Source: Amaurobius ferox
Taxonomy: Eukaryota; Arthropoda; Arachnida; Araneae; Amaurobiidae
Assembly (NCBI GenBank): GCA_951213105.1
Contig: OX578144.1
Location: 82,659,015 to 82,723,014 of the forward strand
Length of the DNA: 64,000 nt
Direction: 5' to 3'
Shown: one piece after another, positions 45,131 to 57,104 of the stretch
Layout: every line of letters starts with the position of its first letter
Numbering within the stretch: the stretch's first letter is position 1
Notes under the pieces: model-generated
Seen by the model: the letters and a program-made list of their open reading frames with translations, nothing else
Told to the model about the DNA's origin: nothing
The model's database searches: none
Position numbers and translations under genes: made by a program

Positions 45131-46134
45131 TTTGCTGTGAGGGCGATGACTAATATTGGTGGTTATATGACGAGGTTTGTTGCCTGTCACCATAATATTG
45201 TGAGTGAAGTGGGGAAGATTAAAGTTTCAGTTCCTGTTCAAACGAGAATTAGAGACGAGCTGGTTCTAATGCTGACGGTTATGATTGAGCAACAAACATT
45301 GATTGCGGTCCAGATGGGACAATTAAGTGTAACAGAAATACCTGTTTCATATGCACAAGTGGTGGAAAAGGGAGAGAATCGTGATAGGTCCAAGAGCAAG
45401 AAACGTACTACTCATGTACTGACCATTCATCCAACTATTGAGCAAAGTTCGAATAAAACGAAGGCTGAAGTTCAGAACCTGGTGAATCCCGATAAACTGG
45501 ACATTCGTATAAAGGGAGTTATGAAGATAGCTAAAGGTGGAATTATAGTGAAAACTGGACTAGAAAAGGATATTGATCGGCTCATCAAAGAATTCACGGG
45601 CCAAGATGAGTTAAAGGGTTTTAAAGTTGGAAAGCCTGTGAAGAAAAACCCTCAAATGATATTGTATAATGAAGAGAAAATTACTGAGGATAATCTTAAC
45701 CAGAAAATAGTTTCTCAGAATGAAGGAATGAGTACTATTACGGAATTTATTGTTAGATACCATTTTAAGGGAAATAGAGGTAATAACTGGGTAATCTTTT
45801 TGGATCCAGTGTCATTTGGTATGTTGATCAAACGAGGAAAAGTGAATGTGGGATAGACCAGGGTGGATTGCAAGGAATTTTTGAGAACGAACATTTGTTA
45901 TAAATGTCGATTTTATGGACATATTGGCAAGTATTGCCCAAACAAAGTAAATTGTGGTGAAGAGGGACACAAGGCGACATAATGTGCAGGGAAGACGGTG
46001 TACATGAATTGCACTAGGCACAATGCGAAATTTCAAACGGCGTATAAAACGGATCATAGATGTACTGATAATGAGTGGAGTGTAATATTTACATCAAATT
46101 AGAATTTGCTTCATCTAAAGTGGACTACGGGTAA
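45080..46134 (+). pseudogene. Retrotransposon ORF1 (gag-like) pseudogene
   Basis: An open frame of 258 codons (45080-45853; stop TAG at 45854-45856) reads on in the same frame past the stop. It continues into a CCHC zinc knuckle (C-x2-C-x4-H-x4-C from 45896, CYKCRFYGHIGKYC), a second partly lost knuckle (CGEEGHKAT, then a stop where Glu is expected, then C) and a third Cys/His stretch (NCTRHNAKF...HRC). The upstream part contains LDIRIKGVMKIAKGGIIVKT, typical of gag-like ORF1 of Jockey/R1-type LINEs in arthropods. A frameshift near 46080 moves the end to 46132-46134. The true start is probably the ATG at 45149, downstream of the repeat array. No reverse transcriptase follows; an AATAAA lies at 46375-46380. 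Confidence 0.75.
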
Positions 46135-46740
46135 CCCTAGTTTACTTGGATCCCTTTGTTATTGGCTTGCTGTTTTATGGACCTTTTATTGTTTGAATGA
46201 CTTTTATGTGTACTTCCCTTAATGCCACAACTTTTATTATATTGTATATGTGTATTCATATGGTACTCTATGCTCTTTGTAGATTATGGCGCATGTCTTT
46301 TATATGTTTGCAGTACAATGTGATACCTTGTATTCTTCCCTGACAAGATAGTCAGTGATTTTGTTTAGTATCCTAATAAAGTGGTTAGGAGAGGATGAGT
46401 CTCAACGGACCAGTATGGTGGTCTGCGTAGGGTTTTGTTTTTGTTTTCTGTTTTTGATCGGTTTCTGGTGCGATCCGCATTATTGCCTGTGATTAGCGGG
46501 GGTCCCGTCTGGGAGCCAGGTCGTCCTCCTGGGGATGGGGTCCTCGGTCCGCTGACCGTGGGTGGATTATCTTGGCGGCTTTTTATCTGCGTATACCTTC
46601 GCGTGGGTCGGTATATCTTATTGATATACCTTAGTGAAATCATACTTTTTTAACACCTCTTTACTGTTAAGTGACATCATTGTTATTGGTTGCATTTGCA
46701 TTTATTATTTCAATGAAATAAAACAAAATAAATAGTGGTA
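46135..46740 (+). other. Tail of the ORF1 element; GC-rich segment
   Basis: ORF1 is followed directly by a noncoding stretch with AATAAA at 46375-46380 and then a GC-richer segment (46380-46600), with no endonuclease or reverse transcriptase motif on either strand. I cannot place the element's 3' end. Confidence 0.45.
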
Positions 46741-46746
46741 AATATA

Positions 46747-47494
46747 CTGCTGGCCATCCAAAATGCAACACCATGAAAGACAAGAGATATCAAAGCCAAA
46801 TTTATTGGACAAAGAACATAAAGTACAAGGATGAATTGATTGGAAATACAGCCCCGTTCGACTTGCGTAACACGAAGAAATCAGTATTTTGTGCAGCCGC
46901 CATGGCTGACAATAACTGCTGCTACACGCCTCGACATTGGAAGAAAGAGACTTTGGATGTGTTCTTGGGGTATGTCAGTCCATACTGCTTCCATACGTTG
47001 CCAAACTTCATCTGTCGTAGCAGCTGGTGGTGTTTGCGGGGCCAGTCGTTTGCTAATCATCGACCAGACGTGTTCAATGGGCGACAGATCTGAAGAACGG
47101 GCGGGGCAAGGAAGCAGTGGAACTTGGTGGGCAATGAAGAAATGCTGAACGATATTTGCCACGTGTGGTCTCGCATTGTCCTGTTGAAACTTGGCCGCAG
47201 GCAAGCCTTGAAGGTAAGGTAAGACAACAGGCTCCAAAACTTCAGAAATGTAGAGGTGGCTGTTGAGTGTACCGGCAATGCGTATTAGGGGGGTGCGGGA
47301 GTAAAATCCAATGCCACCCCAAAACATAACGCCAGGTGAAGGGCCATTTGTAGGTGGCGCTACTAGCGGACATGATTTGCATAAGAAATAAAATTCTAAT
47401 CATTTGTATGCTCCATCGAGGTCTACGTATGGTACAAATTTCATGCTTATTGGATGCTTCCTTCATGGTGTTGCATTTTGGATGGCCAGCAGTG
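46747..47494 (-). mobile_element. Internally deleted Tc1-like transposon
   Basis: Long, nearly perfect terminal repeats (CTGCTGGCCATCCAAAATGC at the left; the complement CACTGCTGGCCATCC at the right, where the left has lost CA) are flanked by TA. The length is only 748 bp because the N-terminal half of the transposase is deleted. This is how a MITE begins: ends intact, gene internally lost. Confidence 0.9.
46881..47327 (-). CDS. Tc1-like transposase, C-terminal fragment
   Basis: A 148-codon uninterrupted frame contains MFWGGIGFYSRTPL, the FQQDNARPHVA block (second catalytic Asp), PCPARSSDLSPIEHVWSM (Glu; Asp-to-Glu spacing of the DD34E type) and a normal-looking C-terminus ending at 46881. 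The DNA-binding domains and the first Asp are absent, so it cannot act as a transposase alone. The preserved frame implies recent deletion. The codons are clean while every other transposase copy here is riddled with stops. Confidence 0.8.
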   Translation of the reverse strand: MFWGGIGFYSRTPLIRIAGTLNSHLYISEVLEPVVLPYLQGLPAAKFQQDNARPHVANIVQHFFIAHQVPLLPCPARSSDLSPIEHVWSMISKRLAPQTPPAATTDEVWQRMEAVWTDIPQEHIQSLFLPMSRRVAAVIVSHGGCTKY

Positions 47495-49586
47495 TATATT
47501 ACTAAAGAAATTTGCAGGCAAGGTAATTTGTCCAGGTATTGTAATACGTAAAAGATAAAAGTGAAAGCTAAACATTAAATGATAATTGTCTTCCACGAGA
47601 AAGAATTCAATTACTTGCTATATTTCCCAAGAAAATCCCTTGTCCACAAATGGCAATTAAGACATTATTAAAGCAAACATCTTTTAGGAATTGTTCACAG
47701 GCTGCATCCATCTAATTAATAATTCGTAGCCAACAGCAATTTGTGTTTCTCAAAAGCTGTATTATAAGTCTAAATAAACATTTTATTTTCTCAGTGAAAG
47801 ATTTATTTCAGTTGAGAAATAAAGAATTGTAATTAGTTTGAAGACAGCATTTTAATTTAGTCACAGAAGAGGTTTCACTACAGGGCTTTCGTAAATGTCA
47901 GATTTTATTTGTAGAAATATCATATTTTATGGTTTTGTTCCGTAAAAATATCTTAATGAGATTTGAATTCAATGATATCGTTATGTAACTTTAACATTAA
48001 TAGGAACGAATTTACCAATACTGTAAAGTTCCGATTATCCAAGAAACCGTGTTATCCGATCTATCTATTTTCAATCTGCTAGGGTGCGCAGCAGGATATG
48101 ATCTGTGGCATGATAATAAATAGTTAAGAAAATTACGCGCAGAATGTATAAATTAAGAAAACCTCTAAAATCCATATTGTGCAGTGAACTTTTAATATAT
48201 GAAGCCTTTCTTTGGAAAGTAAAAAAAAAAAATTCTAACACAAAAACAAGAGAAGTAAGGTTTCTCGTTTGAGATAGTACACAGATAGATAAGAAACACA
48301 ATTACAATTTTTATATAGATAATAGCAGATATACAAGGCGTTCCTAGTGATTTAATATTTGCACAAATTTCTATAGTATTCTAAATGATACTGTTATTCA
48401 AAACATTCTATTAAATATTTAATTTAATTTTCCTAGAAGGAAGTGTAAGTATCCCTGTTCTCTCGATGCCAAATTATTTTCACAGGCAAAACTGAAAAGT
48501 GAAACGACCTGGTCTTGTTTGTAAAAATAAAATTTAGAAAAAATATGTAATTCGATCAACATATGCCAAAATGAAAGCTTTAAAATGGTATTAGAAGACA
48601 TACCGAAACCACTTTTATTCTGTTTCAACAATTTCTTAAGCACAATATATGAGTTAAAAAAACCTTTTACTAAAATAAAACAGATATAAAACCATCCTTC
48701 TTTAGATAACTTAACAATAAAATTTTTGTTCTAAGGGCCTCCATCTAGAGGCCACCGAGCAAAAAAAACCGTTGCACAATATATTTAAATGATCTAAAGT
48801 ACTAAAATATATTTCAAAAATGAGCAATTATTGATATTAAATGAAATACGTAACTGTAATAAAACGTAATGCATAAATAAGTATTACAAAAGCAATTTTC
48901 AATGGCAGCAAAAATATTTTGATCGAAAATCTTATTCTGCATTTTCTGAAAGTTGAACAACGTTGTATGAAACAAAAAAAAAAGTGATACATTTTTTTAA
49001 AATATGTGTTTATATCACTGCTTTTTTCTTTTTGGGTATGAAACATTTATTCATGTACACAAAACGTATTGTGAACTTTTCATTAAATAAAAGGGCATAC
49101 TTACATGAAATGTATTTCAATTCAAATACTTGAATTTTAATAAAATATTTACGATATTAGAATAAGCAAATTTAATCATTACGAATAAAATATATCCACT
49201 AAATTCCAAAAGCAACACTGAAAAAAAAGTTAATAAAAATTATTTTTTTTAAACTTCACAAATGCCAATTTTGTACTGTCAAAATTATTTTTGTACATCA
49301 CAAATTGTATGCCATTGCACAATAAAAATCACTCTGACTAACGACCCTACTCCTAGAAGGCCTAATTAGAACTTTTTACCATACTTACATGCTTGTATGC
49401 CTTTTTTAATTCGATTAATATTTATGATTAATATTTCTGTGCTTATTGTGCCCGCTTTTACTTAACGTGCTTGTGAACTTATATATCTATAACAACATAA
49501 AGTAAATTAAGAAAGTGTTTTATATTTGTGTGTTTTATGTCATTCTACGGACATTATGTACACATCATCTTTTCCCGGATATTATT
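47495..49586. other. AT-rich, no gene recognised
   Basis: Includes one of the old duplicated phrases (CATCTAATTAATAATTCGTAGC near 47708). Open frames up to 76 codons are not supported. Confidence 0.35.
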
Positions 49587-50455
49587 ACTTTCCTCATATA
49601 CATAGTATAGTATATAAGGAAAGTAATACGACGGGGAGCACGTTTCAAGCATCCCTGAACACGAATCGAACGTTTCTGAGGGATGTCTGTGTATATGTGT
49701 GTGTGCGTAATTATGTCTCTGTAAGTATGTGCGTGTGTGCATGTATGTGTGTACGTACGTGCATGTGTATATGTATATATCAATAAGTCTGCGAAGGAAT
49801 GGAACAATTCGAAAGAAATTTGGTACAATCATTACTATAACCGAATACTGAAAACCTATTGTTTTCAGCGCAATATAATGTTCAAAACACCCTCAAATTT
49901 TGAAATGAAATTTTGAAAAAAAATATCAGAAATTAAAAACCTCCAATAGGATTACATAAATAATCACTTCTCATGTAATTTGCCATTAGAAAATGATTGA
50001 CACAAAACTTTAGAACTATGAACCGTTTTCGAGATATTGCTAATTTTTCCAATAAATGTATCAAAAAATCACTTTAAATTAAAAAGAAGTATTAACTATT
50101 GTGAAATATGTTCCCAGTTTTATGTATAATTATGCAATAAATTTGTTATCATCATTCTCGTGGACCAAGCTTGTACCATTCAAGAGAAAATATATTAATA
50201 CGTTTATTAATAGCTTTGTATTTGGGCGTCATTAGTCGTTTATTTACTGTAAGAATAACCCATTTCTCCATCTATAACGCTTGGCGAAATTTTGGCGGCA
50301 AATTTTACTGAATATTCCAGTCTTGGCGACATTTTTTAAATGTTACTAAACTGACGAAAACGTCGTCAAATTGATAAAAACAACACTAAATCAATCAAAA
50401 TGGCGACTTATTGATGAAAATTCAATATCTTGGAAAGAAGATAAAGAATTGACTA
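49587..50455 (-). mobile_element. HelA element, old diverged copy
   Basis: The terminal palindrome is ACTTTCCTCATATACATAGTATAGTATATAAGGAAAGT. The (CA)n region has decayed into a TGTGTATGTACGTGC mosaic (49684-49780). CGAGATATTGC lies near 50030, and four 20-base units occur at about 50340-50420. The TCTGATGTGG end is lost. It is the most diverged copy, hence probably the oldest. Confidence 0.75.
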
Positions 50456-50469
50456 TAAGAATAGCCCAT

Positions 50470-50655
50470 TAATCCGACCGTCCGTAATTTTTGGCGAAAA
50501 ATTTGGCAAGACCTCGCTAAATTGGCGCCTTTTATAAATTTCACCAAATTGACCAAATAGATAAATATATCCTCAAATTGGCAAAAAATGATGTTTAATA
50601 GGAGACAATATTTTGCAAATTTTTAATCCCGTCATATGACGGGCATACTTTCTAG
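50470..50655 (+). mobile_element. Helitron 3'-end fragment
   Basis: A perfect 8-base palindrome CCCGTCAT/ATGACGGG (50628-50643) is followed 8 bases later by CTAG at 50652-50655 and then T, as required for a Helitron terminus. The sequence upstream contains words like the 20-bp HelA units. No matching TC start can be identified, so the element's left border is unknown. Confidence 0.65.
50628..50643 (+). terminator. Helitron terminal hairpin
   Basis: An uninterrupted 16-base palindrome just before CTAG acts in Helitrons as the stop signal for rolling-circle transfer. The corresponding hairpin at 7053-7067 is shorter. Confidence 0.65.
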
Positions 50656-51282
50656 TATATAAAAAAAAAATGCAAAATCTATTATATAAAATGCGTAAAA
50701 TTATGTGATTCATTTGTCAACATCATTCTCGTGGACTTAATTCGTTCCATTTACGATAGAAATTATGTGAATAACAGTTTTGTATTTTGATACCTAACAA
50801 TTTTCCAATAGTCATTTATATGAAAAGCTCTTTTCTCTGTCTGTTTGTAACATTTGCTGATAGATTTGGCGAACTTGACGAATGATTTAGCAAAATATTA
50901 CCAACTTGGCGATATTTATCCCTCGCGTAATGAAAATACCGTGAAATTGCAGAAATGACGCTAAGTTAAATGAAAATGCAAAGTAGCACATTATGGCAAA
51001 GTAGCACATTATGTAGAAACATTATCATATCAATAGAAAACTAAAGCGAAATGCTGCAATTTCAAATTTTTGAATATCTGTATATATTTTTTATAACTCG
51101 AAGTATTTCAATGTTAAAGTTTTACTCTTTGAAATAAAAGACTGACTTGTATAAGCAGTTTTGACTTATATATTTAAGTGTTTAAAATTATATGTAGTTT
51201 TATTAGTAGAATAAACGTAGGAAGTTTATTATGTGATCTTTAGGAATAAATTTTACGGTTTATTAGCAATTATCCCCGTTTT
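50656..51282. other. AT-rich, no gene; scattered iteron-like words
   Basis: Words like GCGATATTT and GACGCTAAGTTAAATGAAAAT at 50870-50980 resemble HelA units; otherwise nothing. Confidence 0.35.
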
Positions 51283-51333
51283 AACACTTTACAAGATAGT
51301 TCAAAAGTTTTTATAACGTTGTTCATTCATTCC

Positions 51334-51369
<36 letters not shown>

Positions 51370-51866
51370 GCCCGTCCGCACGATAGTTGCCGTTAAAATG
51401 ACTTCATCAATATGACATTTTAGTATATTGTTGAGACGGTCTGTGGTATATTTGGAAATGTAAATGAATAATATCAGCCAATTTCTTTAGAATTGAACCC
51501 GGGTTGAAATAATGAAATACATTGAACCCCATGGGACCTAATTTTTCAAACATTTCTTAACGAAATTAAAATTCAGAAATTGCATCAAAATTTTAGAAAA
51601 TATTCAAATTATCACATAAAATATATAAAAAAAAATGTCGCAAAATATGTTTAGTAGTGTTTTAAATAAAAATTCAAATAATTATGACACCAATATCCTA
51701 TGAACAGGTCACTTGATATACTTCAAAATGAAAGATAGCATCCATCTTGAGTCAAAATCGTGATTTTTAAAGTTCTGCAAGCATCGTATTTTAGAGATGT
51801 TTAAATAAAATTACAGTGGGATAGTGTTTTAAAATCAATACTTTATGCATGATTGATCTTTCTTGT
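51283..51866 (-). mobile_element. HelB element with internal deletion
   Basis: The terminal palindrome and a long (TCTG)n tract (51335-51369) are followed by the 3' half. An abrupt joint near 51780 leads to the last ~90 bases of the 5' end (TTTAGAGATG...GATCTTTCTTGT). Confidence 0.75.
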
Positions 51867-52343
51867 ATTTATATTTATTGTTTTATCCATCCTAAATCCG
51901 CTTTATTTTTGCATGTTATCTGCTTTTCTAAATCCTGTACTTACGCAATTACAATATTTTTTATTTTAAATGGTCACTAAATTTTGATTATTTCAACAAC
52001 GAAGCCTAATTTTAACGAATTCAAAATATAAACAAAACAAACGATTGTAGCATGAGTTTTATAAGAATTGCAGAATTTTTTAAGGAATAATTATTTAGCT
52101 CTGGAGTCTGATATATAAGTGATATGAATGGAATATTCATTAATTTTACTTCGATAGAGAAGCAAGCAATTTTATAGTATTGCCTTTTTTGATGAAGTTT
52201 TAAGTTTCCAATTACTGTGCTATGATAATTTAAAATATATCACCGCTGAATGTGTCGTAATTTAGAGATGTTTGAATAAAATTTCATTTCAGTTGGAAAG
52301 TTTTTCATAATCAATGATTTATGCATGATTAATCTTCCTTGTT
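51867..52343 (-). mobile_element. HelB 5' half
   Basis: It starts in the GTTTTATCCATCCTAAATCCGC block and runs to GATTAATCTTCCTTGTT. It directly abuts the previous copy in the same orientation, as if one HelB had been duplicated or a second copy had replaced the deleted interior. Confidence 0.72.
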
Positions 52344-52690
52344 AGACTCTTCACATAGTTTATATGCCGATACTCAAATGAGGCCCTAAAAAGTACCTGT
52401 TTTCTCTATATCAGGCAATGCCATACCGTTGACAGATTGCGTTTTGACCAGAAGGAATGCCACTTTATTATTAAGGATGTAAAGGAGAAAATGTGATTAG
52501 GAGACCACAGTAAAGGATAATAAATCTCATTCGAGGAAAGGGCCATCCTTAATTATCTTTATTCAGAAAAACAAATTATATATACAACTTGCTCTTAAAA
52601 GACATGCAGTTTTACTAATGGATACATCCATGGATTTAACGAGTTGAAAACAACATGATATTTCGAGTCTTTCCCAATAAATCGATCTTT
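52344..52690. other. No gene recognised
   Basis: Short spacer between HelB copies. Confidence 0.3.
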
Positions 52691-53618
52691 ACACTTTACA
52701 ACACAGTTGAAAAGTGCTTAAGACTTTATTCATTCAGTCTGTCTGTCGCAAAAACGACTTTATCAAAATGAAATTTTAGCATGTTGTTGAGACGGTCTGT
52801 GATACATATGGGAATGTAAATGAATAATATCACTCACTTAGTTTTGGCTTGAACCCGGAATGAAAAAATGAAATGCATCGACCTCTATGGGGCCTAATAT
52901 TTCAAACATTTTCTAAGTTAAAATTCACAAATTACTTCGAAAGTTTTAGGAAATATTTAAATTATCCCATAAAATATATAAACAAAATGTTCACCAAAAT
53001 ATGTTCGGCAGTTTTTTAAATAAAATTAAAATAATAATTACACCCATATAATATGAAGAGATCACGTGACCCACTTCAAAATAAAATATGGCATCTATCT
53101 TTTTTTCCAGAGAAAAAATCGCGACTTTTAAAGTTATTTTGAATTCATATTTTGCATTGCATCCGTCCTAAATCCGCTGTTTTTTGCGTACTTTCTGTGC
53201 ATCAATATTCTGCGCAACACAATTACGATATTTTTGTAGTTTAAATGATCATCAAATTTTGATTATTTCTGCAACAAATCATAATTTCAATAAATTCAGA
53301 ATGTAAACAAGTGATTGTAAGATGAGTGGATTTCTTCAGAGATTTTTTTCACGCAAAATTATTTAAAGCTGGAGTCTGGAATAAAAGTGTATGAATTAAA
53401 TATTCACTGCATTTACATGGAGAACCAGACGATTAATATTTCGATGACATCATTTGAATAGAATTCATTTTTTGATGAAGTTTGAAGTTTTCAAGTAAAA
53501 TAAATTAATGTAGATCTGTGATAATTAAAAAAATATCACCGCTGAATGTATCGCATTTTGCAATTCAGTTGGAAAGTGTTTTATAATCAATGCTTAATGC
53601 ATTATTGATATTTCTTGT
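52691..53618 (-). mobile_element. HelB non-autonomous element
   Basis: From the terminal palindrome (ACACTTTACAACACAGTTG) through a shortened (TCTG)n tract, GAACCCGGAATG and the GCATCCGTCCTAAATCCGC block to TATTTCTTGTC. One internal 5' block is missing, as in the 14195 copy. Confidence 0.8.
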
Positions 53619-53706
53619 CTTAAGGTTTTATCAGCACGTAACGATTATATATTAATTAGGTCATTAAATGAACCATTTCATGAAGTCAATATATTAAAAT
53701 AATCTC

Positions 53707-53708
<2 letters not shown>

Positions 53709-53738
<30 letters not shown>
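53709..53738. repeat. (TA)n microsatellite
   Basis: Fifteen AT dinucleotides. Confidence 0.9.
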
Positions 53739-53741
<3 letters not shown>

Positions 53742-55394
53742 CCAAAAAAAAATACCCAAGTACAAAAAAGCAAAAGATGAATGTGAAAAACGAAAAGTGT
53801 CACAAGTGGCCGGGGGGAGTTGTGACCCCCACTCTCCGGTTAAGCAATGCTTTATGCCATGGCGACACTCCCGGAAGCCGATACTTATACATGGAATGGC
53901 CTTAATACTATCAATTACCGAACAGCAAAAACCCACAGCAAAAATTCAAAAATACAATTTGGATGACACACGAAAAAACTATTCAATTCACTCAATGTGC
54001 CTACAAATGAACGTGCCGATATAACCCGTCTCAACAAATTCCAAAAATCTTACCAAAACTGTCCGATGTATAAAACTCCAACTTGTAGTCCACTTCACTT
54101 AAATATATTTGTAAATGTGTACAAGGGCAGCTTAGCGCCATGTTTTCATATTTTACGTATGAGAAATTTTTTTCATGTAGCTATCTCAGAATACTTTACA
54201 TTTGTAAATTATATATATATATATATATATATAAATCCTTCCTAAAATAGAAAATTATTCCTAATAAAAGAATAACATCGGATTAAACAAAAGTACAAAT
54301 CCCGGTATGGCTGTTAACTGAGTACAAAGAAAACGTTTTTGACACAATTTCCGTTATCATCTATTAAATATTTTATTTTATGCAATAAAAAATATATGAT
54401 CTCATAAATTATCATACAATGTAAGCTAAATTTTAGATAATAACAAGATGTATTATTGAATTTTGTAATTAATCGGCTAATTTTGTGTATAAGAACGCTT
54501 GGATTTGAGAAATTGTTTAAGCCTTTAAATTTGCCCTCACAGCAGTGGACGAAAAGCAGTAAGTCATCTTGGACTGTCACGGTTTTTAAAATCACTGTGG
54601 TCGCGACTACTCCGTGTTGTAAGGACGTTTAAACGTTGTAAACGTTTTGTTCACATTTAATTTCTTTAATAAAAGTAAATAGCTTAAAACAAATGCCTCT
54701 AAAATATTTCTTGGAAAACTGTCCTTCATGATTGTCTCTTTTAGATGCCTTAAAAATGTGAAAATCAAATTTAAAATCTTGCATTTTTTGTCCATTAGTT
54801 ATCCTCCTACGTATAAAATAATTATGGAGAAAGTGATCGGAAAAGTTTATGTCTATCATACAGGTTTTGTTGCTTTGCTAATCATATTTCCAATATATAC
54901 TATTGATCAATCGAAATTCCTAAGCTGACATACTGCAAAGATGAATGGTGATATTATTGATTATTGCTAGGATGCCCCTAATCCACATCTAAAGATATAC
55001 CCCTCAATTTGGACAGGATTCATTTTTGCCGGTGTCATAAAAGTGAATGAAATACGAAGAAGTTATTGCTAGTCATAGATATATTGCATAATGTGGAATG
55101 GGTATTTTATGTTCTGTTTTAGTATAATGTGTCTTCCTACACAGTATACTTACAATAATTAAACTAATCCTGCCTGATGAAATAAACAATTTGCTTCGCA
55201 GAAATATTCCATTAGTGGGAACATTTGATAAAATGGAAGTACATCAAATTACTTAAAACAACTTATACATGATTATATGTGATTAAACAAGAAAAATAAA
55301 AGAGATCGAAATAGCTTAAATTTTAAAATTATAATAATTTATAAACAATATTTAGATGAATATTTAGATGCTATAACTGCGATATTTTCGCGTA
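53739..55394. other. No gene recognised
   Basis: A 105-codon open frame (53707-54024) is partly translated TA repeat. A GC-rich patch at 53800-53890 (GGCCGGGGGGAGTTGTGACCC) does not match any RNA or protein I know. Confidence 0.35.
54210..54233. repeat. (TA)n microsatellite
   Basis: Twelve AT dinucleotides. Confidence 0.9.
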
Positions 55395-55930
55395 TGTCGC
55401 TAGATAACCGGTAGATATCAGATTTCTAGAATGAGAAATTGGCTTCACTTCTAAACTAATTATGAAAATTTAACTTGCACTGATGTTCTTGTCTAACCTT
55501 CAGAAATGGTACCTGCTAGAGCGATGTTGTCAGCCGTGATAGAAAGGTCAGATTCCTAAACTGCGAAATTAGGGATTTAGTCTTTTTCTAACATCCTAGG
55601 GATACTTCAACTTTCAATTATCGAAGCGCTAGCCTAACTTCGTGCGATGATACTTATTGGAACGATGTTGTCAGCCATGATAGAAAGGTCAGACCTCTAA
55701 AATACGAGATTCGGAATTCAGTCTCTTTCTAACTTCTTAGGGATACTTCAACTTTCATTTATCGAGGCTCTTGCCTAACTCCCTGTGATGATACCTGCTG
55801 GAACGATGATGCTTCCAGCCGTGGTAGAGAAGCTGAGACCTTTAAAATGTCAGAATGGGTTTTACTTCCTGCCTTCCTACAGGAACTTAGCTTCCACTAG
55901 TCAAGATTTTTTCCTAACATTTTATGGTGA
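55395..55930. repeat. ~142-bp tandem repeat, about four units
   Basis: The anchor word CAGCC.TG.TAGA begins at 55531, 55672 and 55816, giving periods of 141 and 144. Units share GATACC.GCTGGAACGATG and CTAGGGATACTTCAAC.TTC words. The first unit is diverged and the last one fades near 55930. Confidence 0.85.
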
Positions 55931-56089
55931 TTACTGCTTTATTGATGATGTTAATCCTGATATCTTAATAATTGTCTAGTATTACTTGGTTTCTTAATAA
56001 TAGTCTCGTATACTCTCTTGATGTCTTTATATTCTTCGAATATTGAATATAATCTTAGAATATTGAACAGTTTGGTGTGCAGCACCCCA

Positions 56090-56660
56090 ATTGCACACTT
56101 TCTTCCTTTTGAACTATTTACAAGTTTAAAAGAATTTGAAGTCCCTGTCTCACTCCAAAACATGGTATTTTATCATTTCACCTTTCGAACGTTTTTCTGT
56201 GGAGCTCCCCCTTAAATGAACATTTTTGAAAAAAATTATTTTGGGGAGATTTTTTATCAAATAATTAGCTCCTATACCTATTTTCAAACCTCTATTAAAT
56301 TTTAAAGTAGGCGTTTCTCATTTATTCGGTAAATCGAACATTTTGGTGTACAGCATTCCTTAAAGAAGCAAATATTGAAAACCCGAAACTGCATGCTTTC
56401 TTCCTTTCGAACGAATTACCCAAGTCTCTCTCTCATCGTAATGCATGCTTTTCTTTCATTTCACCTTTTAAACGTTTTGGTATGGAGCGCCCCTTCTACA
56501 GAACATTTTCGAAAAATTCGATTTTTCCAGTAGATTTTTCAAACAATTGACTAATGTACCAGATTGCAAGTCTCTATCTATTTGGGAAGTTCCTAAAAAG
56601 AGTGGAAGACGGACAGACAGACGTACACTTGGCAATTTGTATGTATAGATAGATGTTTAG
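56090..56660 (-). repeat. ~290-bp repeat family, inverted copy
   Basis: On the minus strand it begins near ATCTATCTATACATAC with CCGTCTTCC and shows AATGTTC, GGGCGCTCCATACCAAAACGT and GTGAAATGA words twice. It matches the family at 9305-10069 in order. Confidence 0.6.
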
Positions 56661-57104
56661 GGAAGATGAAGTGAACCGTTTTCAGAGACTTTTGTTCAAA
56701 ATATATTTCATGTAAAAAAGAATATTTGAGCTGCAAGTTTGCGTGCTGGACATACTAACACTAGAAAAATCCCGAATTTTGCAGATGTGTACCATATAAT
56801 ACAATTTTGGAATGACGGAGTCTTTTTTAAATTTCGATGTAGTTTAGTTTATGAGTTATTCTATTTTTTGTGCAATTTCGAAGTGAAAATATTTGTTGCA
56901 CCATTTTTCCTTCATGTATCATTAAAATATAACTTCTCTTTGTTGAAAAGCTTATACAGTTGTAATTTTAAAATATGCAATATTTAAATAATTAAATAAA
57001 TAAAAATAAATTTAAAAATTTCACATACTGTAGAATTTATAATATGTTTTGCAGCATTAGTGTTCAATAATTCGTCTAAATGTTCAATCCATCTATCTAG
57101 TAAC
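56661..57104. other. No gene recognised
   Basis: An 82-codon AT-rich open frame (56739-56987) is not supported. Confidence 0.3.

Noticed and set aside
45080..46134. A host zinc-finger gene
   Set aside because: The knuckle arrangement and upstream sequence match LINE ORF1 gag-like proteins, and the frame has stops and a frameshift.
46773..47148. Plus-strand frames of about 105 codons
   Set aside because: They are antisense shadows of the 148-codon transposase fragment.
53800..53890. A structured RNA gene in a GC-rich patch
   Set aside because: I could not find pol III boxes, a family match or a convincing fold by eye.
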